DNA from: an uncultured Bacteroidales bacterium
GTDB lineage: Bacteria; Bacteroidota; Bacteroidia; Bacteroidales; UBA932
Direction of reading: 5' to 3'
Length of the DNA: 64,000 nt
Assembly: GCA_900541925.1 (NCBI GenBank)
Contig: UQMB01000014.1
Coordinates: 1-64,000 of the forward strand
Shown here in pieces: positions 40,868-49,776 of this stretch. The notes below the pieces were generated by a model that saw nothing but the letters and a program-made list of their open reading frames with translations, did not search any database and was not told where the DNA came from. Position numbers and translations under genes: made by a program. Every line of letters starts with the position of its first letter. Positions within the stretch are counted from its first letter, which is position 1.

Positions 40868-41686
40868 ATGAGTGCTTTTAAGCAGAAGATACTATTTGTC
40901 AACTCCGAGATCTTCCCATATCTGCCGGAGTCGGACATAGCAAACATCGGACGTTACCTGCCTCAGGGCGTCCAGGACCGCAAGAGAGAGATACGTTCCT
41001 TCATGCCGCGATTCGGCTGCATCAACGAGAGGAAGAACCAGCTCCACGAGGTCATCAGACTCTCGGGGATGAACATAATCATCGGGGACGTGGACAGGCC
41101 TCTCATCATCAAGGTGGCATCCATCTCCTCAGCAAGAATCCAGGTGTATTTCATTGACAACGAGGACTATTTCCGGCGCAAGCAGACTTTCTGCGACGCA
41201 GGGGGCAAGTTCTTTGAGGACAACGACGAGCGCGCGATCTTCTTTGCACGCGGCGTCCTTGAGACAGTCAAGAAGCTCCGCTGGGCCCCGGACGTGATCC
41301 ATTGTCAGGGCTGGATTTCCCACCTGGTGCCGGTCTATCTCAAGAAAGCATACAAAGAAGACCCGATTTTCTCCAACAGCAAAGTCGTCCTCTCCATCTA
41401 CGACGACACTCCGGAAGCTGATTTCTGCCCGACATTCGCCGACAAGGCCTGCTTCGGGGCGGTCAAGAAAGAAGACCTCGGCCTGCTCGAAAAGCCGGAT
41501 GGCATAAATCTTGCTCGAACGGCCGCTCAGTACTCGGACGGAGTGATTCTTGGAGCCGCGGACGTGAAGCCGGAGATTGTCTCCTGGTGCAAAGAGCTCG
41601 GGCTTCCGGTCCTGCCGTTCAACGCAGCCGCCCTTGAGGACGGAAGCTACGTGGACGAGTACTGCGGATTTTATGATGAGCTTTAA
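40868..41686 (+). CDS. glycogen/starch synthase catalytic-domain-like protein
   Basis: 272 residues resembling the N-terminal (GT5-type) half of glycogen synthase: KILFVNSEIFPYLPESDIANIGRYLPQGV, MPRFGCINER, FFARGVLETVKKLRWAPDVIHCQGWISHLVPVYL. The second Rossmann domain with ADP-glucose-binding residues is missing, so it is half the usual length. Such half-size copies are common in Bacteroidota next to a DUF4270 gene, as here (1-nt gap). It may be non-catalytic or use a different sugar. Confidence 0.75.
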   Translation: MSAFKQKILFVNSEIFPYLPESDIANIGRYLPQGVQDRKREIRSFMPRFGCINERKNQLHEVIRLSGMNIIIGDVDRPLIIKVASISSARIQVYFIDNEDYFRRKQTFCDAGGKFFEDNDERAIFFARGVLETVKKLRWAPDVIHCQGWISHLVPVYLKKAYKEDPIFSNSKVVLSIYDDTPEADFCPTFADKACFGAVKKEDLGLLEKPDGINLARTAAQYSDGVILGAADVKPEIVSWCKELGLPVLPFNAAALEDGSYVDEYCGFYDEL

Positions 41687-41687
41687 G

Positions 41688-43313
41688 ATGAAGACACGCA
41701 TCCTCGCAGGTCTGGCGGCTCTTGCCTGCCTCGCATCCTGCATCGACAGCAGCAATAAACTCGGCGGAGACCTCGTCCCTGCCGGTCAGATATATAAGTT
41801 CTACACTGTGGACACTCCGGTGCCGCAGATTTATGTGCGCATGGCCGACAGCCTCTCCGGGCTCAGCAGCTCGCGCATAACCATCGGTGCAGTCAGGGAC
41901 AAGGAGTACGGCCTCAGCACCAGGAAAAGCGCCGTGGCGCTCGTGCCGCTCGTCCGCAAGATGGACTTCGGCAAGAACCCGAAATTCAAGAGCTTCCACT
42001 TCGCTGCAAGCCTTGACACCGTCTCTGCAGGCGACCCTTCGCAGAAGAATATCCTTCAGGGCATAAAAGTCTATGAGCTGGCGAAGCCTATGGACTACAA
42101 GAAGGACTTCGACTGCAACAAGCCGTTCCCTCACCTCGGCAAGAGCATAACCAAGGGCTCGCCGGTCTTCAACGGCAGCGACTCCCTGTCTTTCAATTTC
42201 AGCGAAGAGTTCGGCAAGAAGTATCTCGGAATCACCAGCGAAGACCTTGAGGACATCGACACTTACCTCAAGAAATTCCCCGGCATCATGATAGAGACCG
42301 ACGCCCCTTCAGGAGAAGGCGGGCGGATAGGCATGTTCAAGCTGCAGCTGGACTACAACAGTTCCTACGGCTACATCCAGGGCAACTATGCGAAACTGTC
42401 ATTCTCCGGAGAATATAATGGAGAACGCAGGGACAGTTCTTTCCTCTTCTACTACGGAGCGGACAAGTTCTACGACATCGACTCCCTCTTCTCGGCCTCA
42501 TCCACAGGCAAGTTCCCCCAGTACGCGCTCAACCTCTCCTCACAGGAGACCGGGAGCAGCGTCGGCTACGCGGAGGAGGACATCAAGATCGAGGGCGGCG
42601 GCGGACTGAAGCCGGTGATTTCAGCCAAGCAGCTCAAGAGGATGGCGGAAGAGGCCATCGCGTCCAAAGGCGGTAACCCCAAGACGGCCGTCATCAACAA
42701 AGCCTCTCTCGTGTTCCCGTTCGAGGTGCCGTCTGAAGTCAGTGAGCTCGACCGCTGGCCGGACATCCTCTCGCCGACATGCAGGATCACGGATGACGAG
42801 ATCACCCGCTTCATGGGTCTGACGGATTCCGGTTCGGAGCACGAGGACCAGGGAGACATCAACCGCTCCCTTCTGGAGTACGCTCCGGACATCACGTTCC
42901 ACATACAGGAACTCATCAAGATAGACGAATCCGACGCCTCCAGCAAGAAGGCGGAACGCCTCGACAAGGGATTCTATGACATCTGGCTGCTCATCATGGC
43001 CAAGGAAGTGGTCACCACGACGAACTCCGGGTCTTCCGACCTGAGCGAGATGTACCAGTATCTGGCATACCAGAGCTACTACAATGACATGTACGGCGGC
43101 GGTTACGGAGGCTACGGCGGATATTCCAACTACTACTCCAATTACTACAACTACGCCATGATGGCCGCCTATGCGGGCCAGTCCACGACCAGCACCAGCA
43201 TCTCGACGCAGCTGGACAAGGACAGGTTCTACAGGGCAAAACTCAACGGGCCGACGGCTGCGGACGGCCGTGTCCCGCATCTCCAGATCACATTCGCGAT
43301 ACCGGAGGAATAA
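41688..43313 (+). CDS. DUF4270 surface lipoprotein
   Basis: 541 residues with a lipoprotein signal (MKTRILAGLAALACLASC, Cys18). DUF4270 features: SSNKLGGDLVPAGQIYKFYTVDTPV at the start, SRITIGAVRDKEYG, and a C-terminal HLQITFAIPEE. A Gly/Tyr/Asn-rich low-complexity loop (MYGGGYGGYGGYSNYYSNYY) near residue 470 stands out. The start is placed right after the upstream stop; two earlier in-frame ATGs are possible. Function unknown; the family is Bacteroidota-specific and outer-membrane linked. Confidence 0.8.
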   Translation: MKTRILAGLAALACLASCIDSSNKLGGDLVPAGQIYKFYTVDTPVPQIYVRMADSLSGLSSSRITIGAVRDKEYGLSTRKSAVALVPLVRKMDFGKNPKFKSFHFAASLDTVSAGDPSQKNILQGIKVYELAKPMDYKKDFDCNKPFPHLGKSITKGSPVFNGSDSLSFNFSEEFGKKYLGITSEDLEDIDTYLKKFPGIMIETDAPSGEGGRIGMFKLQLDYNSSYGYIQGNYAKLSFSGEYNGERRDSSFLFYYGADKFYDIDSLFSASSTGKFPQYALNLSSQETGSSVGYAEEDIKIEGGGGLKPVISAKQLKRMAEEAIASKGGNPKTAVINKASLVFPFEVPSEVSELDRWPDILSPTCRITDDEITRFMGLTDSGSEHEDQGDINRSLLEYAPDITFHIQELIKIDESDASSKKAERLDKGFYDIWLLIMAKEVVTTTNSGSSDLSEMYQYLAYQSYYNDMYGGGYGGYGGYSNYYSNYYNYAMMAAYAGQSTTSTSISTQLDKDRFYRAKLNGPTAADGRVPHLQITFAIPEE

Positions 43314-43337
43314 GCTCCGGGACTGGACAAAAATATT

Positions 43338-43366
43338 AAAGGGCGGCTGTTATAGCCACCCTTTTT
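43338..43366. terminator. terminator between DUF4270 gene and acpP
   Basis: AAAGGGCGGCT (43338-43348) pairs with AGCCACCCTTT with one C-A mismatch; a T run follows on the plus strand and AAA on the other side. It lies between convergent genes, so it can serve both. Confidence 0.75.
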
Positions 43367-43385
43367 CATTTGACGGAGTCAGAGA

Positions 43386-43637
43386 TTACTTGCTCACGTT
43401 GAGCTTCTCCGCTACCTTGTCACACGCATCCTTTACGGTTGCGATGGTGCTTGTTTCCTCATCAGGAATCTTAATGCCGAACACTTTTTCGAACTCCATA
43501 AGAAGCTCAACGGTGTCGAGTGAGTCCGCACCAAGATCATTTGTAAAATTAGCGGTCTCCGTGACCTCTGAAGGCTCTACGCCAAGCTTGTCAACGATTA
43601 TCGCCTTGACCTTTTCTACAATTTCTGGATAATCCAT
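43386..43637 (-). CDS. acpP: acyl carrier protein
   Basis: 83 residues, acidic four-helix ACP with the phosphopantetheine Ser39 in LGADSLDTVELLMEFE. It carries acyl chains in fatty-acid and lipid A synthesis. The usual partner fabF is absent here. It lies 70 nt downstream of the pnuC-like gene and seems to be transcribed alone or as its tail. Confidence 0.96.
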   Translation of the reverse strand: MDYPEIVEKVKAIIVDKLGVEPSEVTETANFTNDLGADSLDTVELLMEFEKVFGIKIPDEETSTIATVKDACDKVAEKLNVSK

Positions 43638-43707
43638 AACGTAAGATATTAAGTTTTATTAGTACATCCTTACTAGCCAAAAGGCTTACAAAGTAACGCA
43701 ATTTTTT

Positions 43708-44463
43708 TCAATTCTCCAAATCCCGGCCCACAGCCGCCTCCGGACGGCTAAGCCCAATCCAGATTCTGAGCCCGTTAAGGGAGTTCAGCAGGTAGAAGCT
43801 GTACTTGATCAGATATATCAGCGCATACGAATCAGAAGTGCGCGAAAGCGTCACGGCCCACATCACCACGGAAGCTATGTTGACGCCTATCCAGAAGAAC
43901 CACTGCTCCATATAGGCCATGGACATGAGCATCTGCCCGAGGATGTTGCACATCATCGACACGGCGTCCATCAATATCGCAAGCCTGATGACCTCCCGGG
44001 CCTGAGCGGAGCCGATGCGCAGCAGCACAATATATGAAATCACCAGCCCGACGAAGAATATGGCGCCATACAGGGCCCAACGGGAAGGCGTGAGACGCCG
44101 CGCGCGGACAGAAGCCCCGGATGAGGCGCCGCGCTTCTTCCACTGGAAAAACCCGATGAACTGCATCGGAAGGAAGTACAGGATGTGAAGGGCCGCATTG
44201 CCGTATTTCCCGCCGACAAAACACATCACGCCATAAATCGTGACATCGAAAAGCCCGAAGAGGAAAGTCAATATCTTGGCGTTGGCGGAACACACGGTGC
44301 TCAACACGCCCATAAGGGAGCCGAACGCCGCCACTATGAGCATCGCCTGACCAGTCTGCGCGTCCCTGAGCTTAAGCAAGGTGGCGGCAATCATGACGAC
44401 AGTCATCCCGATAAGGATGAACGCATTGAAATACTTGTTAAAATCAGCTTTGGCCATTTTCAT
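43708..44463 (-). CDS. PnuC-family transporter (second copy)
   Basis: 251 residues with seven or eight hydrophobic helices; the segment FGLFDVTIYGVMCFVGGKYGNAALHILYFLPMQFIGFFQWKK is the PnuC hallmark. The C-terminal helix contains QWFFWIGVNIASVVMW in place of the usual cofactor motif. It is diverged from the copy in the suf operon, so the two may differ in substrate (nicotinamide riboside versus thiamine or another vitamin). Its start overlaps uvrC by 20 nt. Confidence 0.82.
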   Translation of the reverse strand: MKMAKADFNKYFNAFILIGMTVVMIAATLLKLRDAQTGQAMLIVAAFGSLMGVLSTVCSANAKILTFLFGLFDVTIYGVMCFVGGKYGNAALHILYFLPMQFIGFFQWKKRGASSGASVRARRLTPSRWALYGAIFFVGLVISYIVLLRIGSAQAREVIRLAILMDAVSMMCNILGQMLMSMAYMEQWFFWIGVNIASVVMWAVTLSRTSDSYALIYLIKYSFYLLNSLNGLRIWIGLSRPEAAVGRDLEN

Positions 44464-46258
44464 CTGCCTGATTGTTTAATTGAGTCTTGATTCTTGACGC
44501 CAGCGCCGGGCCGACCATGGAAGAAATCTCCTCCACAGAGGCCGACGCTATCCGCGCGACACTCCCGAAATGCATGAGCAGCCTCTGTTCCGTCTGCTCC
44601 CCAACCCCCTTTATCTCCCTGAGAGCAGAAGACAGGGCCGCCTTGCTGCGCAGAGAGCGGTGGAATGTGATGCCGAAGCGGTGCGCCTCATCACGTACCC
44701 GCTGGAGCAGCTTCAGAGCCTGGGAGTTCCTGTCCAGGAACAGCGGATATGGATCGCCCACGCGTATCACCTCTTCCAGCCTCTTGGCAAGTCCTATGAC
44801 GGTCAGCTTCTTCTCCAGTCCGAGCTCGCATATCGCCTGATAGGCGAAGTCCAGCTGGCCCTTGCCGCCATCTATGACGACGAGCTGCGGAAGGTCTTCC
44901 GGGGCCTCCTCGCAAAGCCTCGAATACCTGCGGTTTACGACCTCTTTCATCGAAGCGTAATCGTTGGCTCCGACGACGGTCTTTATCTTGAATTTACGAT
45001 AGTCTTTCTTGGATGGCTCCCCGCCCCTGAACACGACGCATGACGCCACGGGGTTGGTCCCCTGGATGTTGGAGTTGTCGAAACACTCGATGTGCTCCGG
45101 CAGTTCGGTCATGCCTATGGCCTTGCGGAGTTCCTCAAGGACAGCTGCGCGGAATTCGTCTGGATTGGTGTGCTCCCTCTGCCTCAGGGAGTTGAAGCGG
45201 AACTCCTTGGAGTTCTTGTCGCTGAGCTCCAGAAGAGCCAGCTTGTCTCCCCGCACCGGGATCCTGAACGACACTCCTTCTATGCTGACATCCGGAAGGA
45301 AAGGAACCAGGACCTCCTTGCTCAAAGCTCCGAACTTGGATTCTATCTCGGCGACGAATGAGCTGAGCACGGCGGAGCGGTCCTCTTCTATGTTGAGCTT
45401 GAACCCGAGATTGAGCGACTGCACGATGGCCCCGCCCTTGATGCGGAGGAAGTTTCCGAACGCCTCCAGTCCGTCAAAGACCAGCGAGAATACATCCACG
45501 TCCCGGTCACCGGCGGCTGTGATGATGGATTTGGAGTAGTGGCTCTGCAAGGCCTCCATCTTCTGCTTGTACACAGCGGCAGACTCGAAGTCAAGCTCCT
45601 CGGCGGCATGCAGCATACGCTCCTTGTAGTCCCTGATGATGTCGCTCACCCCGCCGCTGAGAAGGCGTATTATCTCATTGACATATCCGCCGTATTCTTC
45701 CTTGGAGACGGCGCCGATGCAGCATCCGCGGCAACGGTGCAGGTGAAAGTCCAGGCACGGCCTGAACTTGTGCCTCAGGACCGCGTCGGAAGTGATTGCA
45801 AGCCGGCAGGAGCGCAGCGGGTAGTTGGATTCAAAGAAATCCAGAAGCGTGCGGGCGTGCATCACGGAACTGTATGGGCCGAAGTAGCGGCTGCCGTTGC
45901 GCACAAGGCGCCTGGTGAGATAGACCCGGGGGAACTCCTCGTCGGTCACGCAGATCCAGGGATATGTCTTGGAGTCTTTGAGCAGTATGTTGTAGCGCGG
46001 CTTGTACTGCTTGATCAGGTTATTCTCAAGCAGGAGAGCGTCAGCCTCCGTGTCCACCACGGAATACTGCACATCGGCGATCTTCGAGACAAGGACACGG
46101 GTTTTGAGCGTCAGCCTGTCGGGGCTGACGAAATACTGGGCGACCCGCTTGTTGAGGTCTTTAGCCTTGCCGACATAAATCACAGTTCCCTCGGAGTTGT
46201 AGTATCGGTACACTCCGGGGGAATGTGGAAGAAGGCTTATTTTTTCTCTAACGTCCAA
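44444..46258 (-). CDS. uvrC: excinuclease ABC subunit C
   Basis: 604 residues. N-terminal GIY-YIG nuclease domain (GVYRYYNSEGTVIYVGKAKDLNKRV), central UVR motif (YKERMLHAAEELDFESAAVYKQKMEAL), the RNase-H-like second nuclease region (ECFDNSNIQGTNPVASCVVF, VIDGGKGQLDFA) and C-terminal helix-hairpin-helix pair (LREIKGVGEQTEQRLL, HFGSVARIASASVEEI). It makes both incisions in nucleotide excision repair. It overlaps its neighbours on both sides, forming a tlpA-uvrC-pnuC unit. Confidence 0.97.
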   Translation of the reverse strand: MDVREKISLLPHSPGVYRYYNSEGTVIYVGKAKDLNKRVAQYFVSPDRLTLKTRVLVSKIADVQYSVVDTEADALLLENNLIKQYKPRYNILLKDSKTYPWICVTDEEFPRVYLTRRLVRNGSRYFGPYSSVMHARTLLDFFESNYPLRSCRLAITSDAVLRHKFRPCLDFHLHRCRGCCIGAVSKEEYGGYVNEIIRLLSGGVSDIIRDYKERMLHAAEELDFESAAVYKQKMEALQSHYSKSIITAAGDRDVDVFSLVFDGLEAFGNFLRIKGGAIVQSLNLGFKLNIEEDRSAVLSSFVAEIESKFGALSKEVLVPFLPDVSIEGVSFRIPVRGDKLALLELSDKNSKEFRFNSLRQREHTNPDEFRAAVLEELRKAIGMTELPEHIECFDNSNIQGTNPVASCVVFRGGEPSKKDYRKFKIKTVVGANDYASMKEVVNRRYSRLCEEAPEDLPQLVVIDGGKGQLDFAYQAICELGLEKKLTVIGLAKRLEEVIRVGDPYPLFLDRNSQALKLLQRVRDEAHRFGITFHRSLRSKAALSSALREIKGVGEQTEQRLLMHFGSVARIASASVEEISSMVGPALASRIKTQLNNQADENGQS

Positions 46259-47087
46259 GCGCCTCGGCTACAGCCTCCTCAATGGCGGCGCCCCTGAGGT
46301 CACGCTTGACGATGACTCCGTCAGGACCTACAAGCATAATGTGAGGGATGCCCTGGATTCCGTAGATCTCGGTAGGGATTCTCTGGGCGTTGATGATCTG
46401 GCTCCACACCACGCCGTGCTCCACTGCGGAAGCCTTGGTGTCTGCCGGATCATCCCATACGGCTACGCTGAGCACGTCGAAATCATCTCCGTGATACTTC
46501 TTGTAGACCTCGGCGATGTTAGGAATCTCACGCTTGCACGGCCCGCACCAGCTTGCCCAGAAGTCCACGAGGACATACTTGCCCTTGCCGACATAGTCGG
46601 AGAACTTGACTGTGCTCGCCTCCGGATTCTCAGGATCCTGCACTACGGTGAAATCCGTGAACATGTTGCCGGCTGCGGTGCTCTTCTTGGCGTCCACGAC
46701 AGACTTGTACTTGAGGATGGTGGAATCCTCTGCGGCGGCTCCCTTGAGAAGTCCGAGAGCCTCTTCCTGCTGTTCCGGCTCGATCATGTTCCAGATGTCA
46801 GAAACCACGGCGACAGCCAGCTGCCCGGACGGTTCTTTCTTGAGGATATCGAATCTCTCGCCGACATACTTGTCAACGGACTCGCTGTATAACTTCTCCA
46901 AAGCGGAGTCCTTCTGGTCTTCAGTCAATGCAGAATCAGCCTGTATCTTCTCGGAAGAAGCCCTGTAATCCTCCATAAACTTCTCGTTGCCGGCCTGGTA
47001 GTCGGCGAGTTTCTGCTCTTCAGAAACACCTTTGCAGCCGGCTGCGGCAATCAGCAGAGCGGCTGCGGCATACAATACTTTTTTCAT
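46248..47087 (-). CDS. TlpA-like thioredoxin-fold lipoprotein
   Basis: 279 residues: lipoprotein signal (MKKVLYAAAALLIAAAGC, Cys18), a helical, charged N-terminal region to ~140 (DUF4369-like position but mostly alpha), then a thioredoxin fold with the active site WASWCGPCKREIPN and the cis-Pro in GIQGIPHIMLVG. It likely reduces disulfides or matures cytochromes in the periplasm. It starts just beyond the rpsC terminator hairpin; a weak TATATTTA box at 47130-47137 could drive it. Confidence 0.88.
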   Translation of the reverse strand: MKKVLYAAAALLIAAAGCKGVSEEQKLADYQAGNEKFMEDYRASSEKIQADSALTEDQKDSALEKLYSESVDKYVGERFDILKKEPSGQLAVAVVSDIWNMIEPEQQEEALGLLKGAAAEDSTILKYKSVVDAKKSTAAGNMFTDFTVVQDPENPEASTVKFSDYVGKGKYVLVDFWASWCGPCKREIPNIAEVYKKYHGDDFDVLSVAVWDDPADTKASAVEHGVVWSQIINAQRIPTEIYGIQGIPHIMLVGPDGVIVKRDLRGAAIEEAVAEALGR

Positions 47088-47104
47088 CTCTAATAATTTT
47101 AAAA

Positions 47105-47127
47105 GCCGGTCCGCAACGCGAACCGGC
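47105..47127 (-). terminator. terminator of the proximal S10 operon
   Basis: On the minus strand GCCGGTTCGC, loop GTT, GCGGACCGGC: a 10-bp stem with one G-T pair, then TTTTAAAATT. It lies 27 nt after the rpsC stop codon. In an uninterrupted S10-spc operon transcription continues from rpsC to rplP, so a terminator here fits a settled split. Confidence 0.75.
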
Positions 47128-47154
47128 CGTAAATATAGTAATTTTATTTAAAAA

Positions 47155-47913
47155 TTACCTCTGGTTGTTGTCCCTGCGAGGACGACGGTCGTCACGACGT
47201 CCGCGACGGTCGCCACGGTCACGTCCACCACGGTTCTGGCCTGCTGCCTGAGCGTTGGCGGCTGAAAGGGCGGCAGGAGTGAGATCCTGCTTGCCATAGC
47301 GCTCGCCGTTGCAGATCCAGACCTTGATTCCGAGAGCTCCGACCTTGGTATGTGCCACTGCGAGAGCGTAGTCGATGTCCGCACGGAATGTGTGGAGAGG
47401 CGTACGGCCTTCCTTGAACATCTCGTTGCGGGCCATCTCGGCGCCACCCACACGGCCGCTGATCTGCACCTTGATGCCCTCTGCGCCAACCCTCATGGTG
47501 TTGGCTACGGCCATCTTGATGGCGCGGCGGTATGACACACGGCCCTCAATCTGGCGGGCGATGCTGTCAGCCACGATGTTGGCGTCAACCTCAGGACGCT
47601 TAACCTCGAAAATGTTGATCTGCACGTCCTTGCTGGTGACCTTCTTGAGCTCCTCCTTGAGTTTGTCCACCTCGGTGCCGCCCTTGCCGATGATGAAGCC
47701 CGGCCTTGCGGCGTAGATGGTGACAGTGATGAGCTTGAGGGTCCTCTCGATGATGATCCTGCTGAGGCTCGCTTTGGCAAGACGCTTGCTGAGATACTTG
47801 CGGATCTCGTAGTCCTCTGCGATCTTCTCCGCATAGTTACCACCACACCAGTTAGAGTCCCAACCACGGGTGATACCGATTCTGTTGCTGATAGGATTTG
47901 TTTTCTGTCCCAT
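47155..47913 (-). CDS. rpsC: 30S ribosomal protein S3 with Arg/Gly/Asp tail
   Basis: 252 residues. Canonical S3 with the KH domain (ITVTIYAARPGFIIGKGGTEVDKLKEELKK) and C-terminal domain (GAEGIKVQISGRVGGAEMARNEMFKEGRTPLHTFRADIDYALA). The last ~30 residues are an Arg/Gly/Asp-rich tail (GRDRGDRRGRRDDRRPRR) common in Bacteroidota. It is the last gene of this part of the operon instead of being followed by rplP. Confidence 0.98.
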   Translation of the reverse strand: MGQKTNPISNRIGITRGWDSNWCGGNYAEKIAEDYEIRKYLSKRLAKASLSRIIIERTLKLITVTIYAARPGFIIGKGGTEVDKLKEELKKVTSKDVQINIFEVKRPEVDANIVADSIARQIEGRVSYRRAIKMAVANTMRVGAEGIKVQISGRVGGAEMARNEMFKEGRTPLHTFRADIDYALAVAHTKVGALGIKVWICNGERYGKQDLTPAALSAANAQAAGQNRGGRDRGDRRGRRDDRRPRRDNNQR

Positions 47914-47914
47914 A

Positions 47915-48331
47915 TTATTTATTCTCCACTGGTTGTTTTACATCAAGGATGACGGTAACGTGGTTGGAACGCTTGCGGATGCGGCCAGCACGGCCCTGAG
48001 GGCACGGGCGGATACGCTTCAGCATACGGCCGCCGTCGACCATGATGGTCTTGACGTACACATTGCCGTTATCAAGCTCTTTGCTCTTGTCCGGGTTCTT
48101 GGCTTCCCAGTTGGCGATGGCGCTGCGGAGAAGTTTCTCGAGACGGACAGAAGCCTCTCTCTTCGAGAATTTCAGAAGATCGAGTGCATGGTTTACCTCA
48201 ACTCCACGTACGGTGTCCGCAACGAGGCGCATCTTGCGCGGAGATGACGGAACATCATTCAGTTTGGCAACTGACGTAACCTTCTTCGCCTCCTTGAGGC
48301 GCTCGGCCATAAGTCTTTTACGCTTTCCCAT
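47915..48331 (-). CDS. rplV: 50S ribosomal protein L22
   Basis: 138 residues: VAKLNDVPSSPRKMRLVADTVRGVEVNHALDLLKFSKREAS and the long hairpin MLKRIRPCPQGRAGRIRKRSNHVTVIL that lines the exit tunnel. One nucleotide from rpsC. Confidence 0.98.
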   Translation of the reverse strand: MGKRKRLMAERLKEAKKVTSVAKLNDVPSSPRKMRLVADTVRGVEVNHALDLLKFSKREASVRLEKLLRSAIANWEAKNPDKSKELDNGNVYVKTIMVDGGRMLKRIRPCPQGRAGRIRKRSNHVTVILDVKQPVENK

Positions 48332-48339
48332 AATGATGA

Positions 48340-48612
48340 TTACTTCTTATTGTTACCTGAATGACCTTTGAATGTGCGGGTCGGGGCGAACTCTCCGAGC
48401 TTGTGCCCGACCATCTGCTCCGTAACGTAAACAGGGATAAACTTGTTTCCGTTATGGACGGCGATCGTGTGGCCGATGAAGTCAGGGGAGATCATGCTGG
48501 CACGTGACCAGGTCTTCACCACTTCCTTCTTCTTGCTGCCATCATTCATCGCAATGACCCTCTTCTCGAGAGCCTCCTGAATATATGGACCTTTTCTTAA
48601 TGAACGACTCAT
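48340..48612 (-). CDS. rpsS: 30S ribosomal protein S19
   Basis: 90 residues: MSRSLRKGPYIQEALEKRV, KTWSRASMISPDFIGHTIAVHNGNKFIPVYVTEQMVGHKLGEFAPTRTF. Confidence 0.98.
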   Translation of the reverse strand: MSRSLRKGPYIQEALEKRVIAMNDGSKKKEVVKTWSRASMISPDFIGHTIAVHNGNKFIPVYVTEQMVGHKLGEFAPTRTFKGHSGNNKK

Positions 48613-48634
48613 AATCTCTAAAGTTTAATTCCTG

Positions 48635-49459
48635 TTATTTCTTCCTTCTTTCGATGATGAACTTGTTTGAAGATGCCTTAGGATTACGTGTCTTGTAGCC
48701 CTTAGCTGGCAAGCCCTTGCGTGAACGAGGGTGTCCGCCGGAAGCACGGCCTTCGCCACCACCCATCGGGTGATCAACCGGGTTCATCACGACGCCTCTG
48801 TTGTGAGGACGGATACCGAGCCAGCGCCTGCGGCCTGCCTTGCCGTGGCTCTCGAGGCTGTGGTCTGCGTTTGAGACCTCACCTACAGTGGCGCGGCAGC
48901 TGACAAGCACCATGCGGGTCTCGCCTGAAGGCAGGCGGAGAACAGCATGTTTGCCCTCACGGGCGGCAAGCTGAGCGAAGGTTCCGGCTGAACGCGCCAT
49001 TGCGGCGCCCTGGCCAGGACGAAGCTCGATATTGTGTACGAGAGTACCTACAGGAATTTCCGCGAGAGGGAGAGCGTTGCCGACTTCCGGAGCGATGCCG
49101 CTTCCGGAGGCGATAACCTGACCCACCTTGAGTCCCTTAGGAGCGATGATATACCTCTTCTCACCGTCTTGATACTGCACAAGGGCGATGCGGGCGCTGC
49201 GGTTCGGATCATATTCGATCGTGAGAACCTCTGCGGTGCAGTTGTCCTTGTCGCGGCGGAAGTCGATGATACGGTACATCCTCTTGTGTCCGCCACCTCT
49301 GTAGCGTACAGTCATCTGGCCCGTATTGTTGCGTCCGCCGGTGCTCTTGAGAGGCTCGATCAATGATTTCTGAGGCTTCTTGGCGGTGATGTCGTCAAAC
49401 GCGCTGATCACCTTGTTCCTCTGGCCCGGGGTTACCGGTTTGAATTTTCTTACTGCCAT
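48635..49459 (-). CDS. rplB: 50S ribosomal protein L2
   Basis: 274 residues: MAVRKFKPVTPGQR, RYRGGGHKRMYRIIDFRRDK, and NPVDHPMGGGEGRASGGHPRS with the conserved His needed for peptidyl transfer. Confidence 0.98.
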   Translation of the reverse strand: MAVRKFKPVTPGQRNKVISAFDDITAKKPQKSLIEPLKSTGGRNNTGQMTVRYRGGGHKRMYRIIDFRRDKDNCTAEVLTIEYDPNRSARIALVQYQDGEKRYIIAPKGLKVGQVIASGSGIAPEVGNALPLAEIPVGTLVHNIELRPGQGAAMARSAGTFAQLAAREGKHAVLRLPSGETRMVLVSCRATVGEVSNADHSLESHGKAGRRRWLGIRPHNRGVVMNPVDHPMGGGEGRASGGHPRSRKGLPAKGYKTRNPKASSNKFIIERRKK

Positions 49460-49473
49460 TGTCTTGCCCTCCC

Positions 49474-49764
49474 TTAAATGTTAGCGTAAAAATCAATCTT
49501 GTCCTCACCTGCAAGGGTCACATAGGCCTTCTTGAAGTGATTCATACGGCCGCGGAGGACGCCTGACTTGGTGTAGCGGCTCTTCCTCTTGCCGTGATAA
49601 TTGACGGTGTTGACATCAGCGACGGAGACGTTGTACATCTTCTCCACTGCGTCCTTGATCTGAAGCTTGTTGGCTTCGCGGTCAACGATGAAGCCGTAAC
49701 GGTTCAACTTTTCGCCCTGAGCCGTCAGCTTCTCTGTTATGATTGGCTTAATTATGATTCCCAT
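49474..49764 (-). CDS. rplW: 50S ribosomal protein L23
   Basis: 96 residues: IIIKPIITEKLTAQGEKLNRYGFIVDREANKLQIKDAVEKMYNV, VNTVNYHGKRKSRYTKSG. Exit-tunnel docking site for targeting factors. Confidence 0.97.
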   Translation of the reverse strand: MGIIIKPIITEKLTAQGEKLNRYGFIVDREANKLQIKDAVEKMYNVSVADVNTVNYHGKRKSRYTKSGVLRGRMNHFKKAYVTLAGEDKIDFYANI

Positions 49765-49776
49765 CTTCGTGTTCTT

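Noticed and set aside
40205..41686. 493-codon plus-strand frame that extends the starch-synthase-like gene upstream
   Set aside because: The first 221 codons are antisense to ftsX. Homology and the promoter place the start at 40868.
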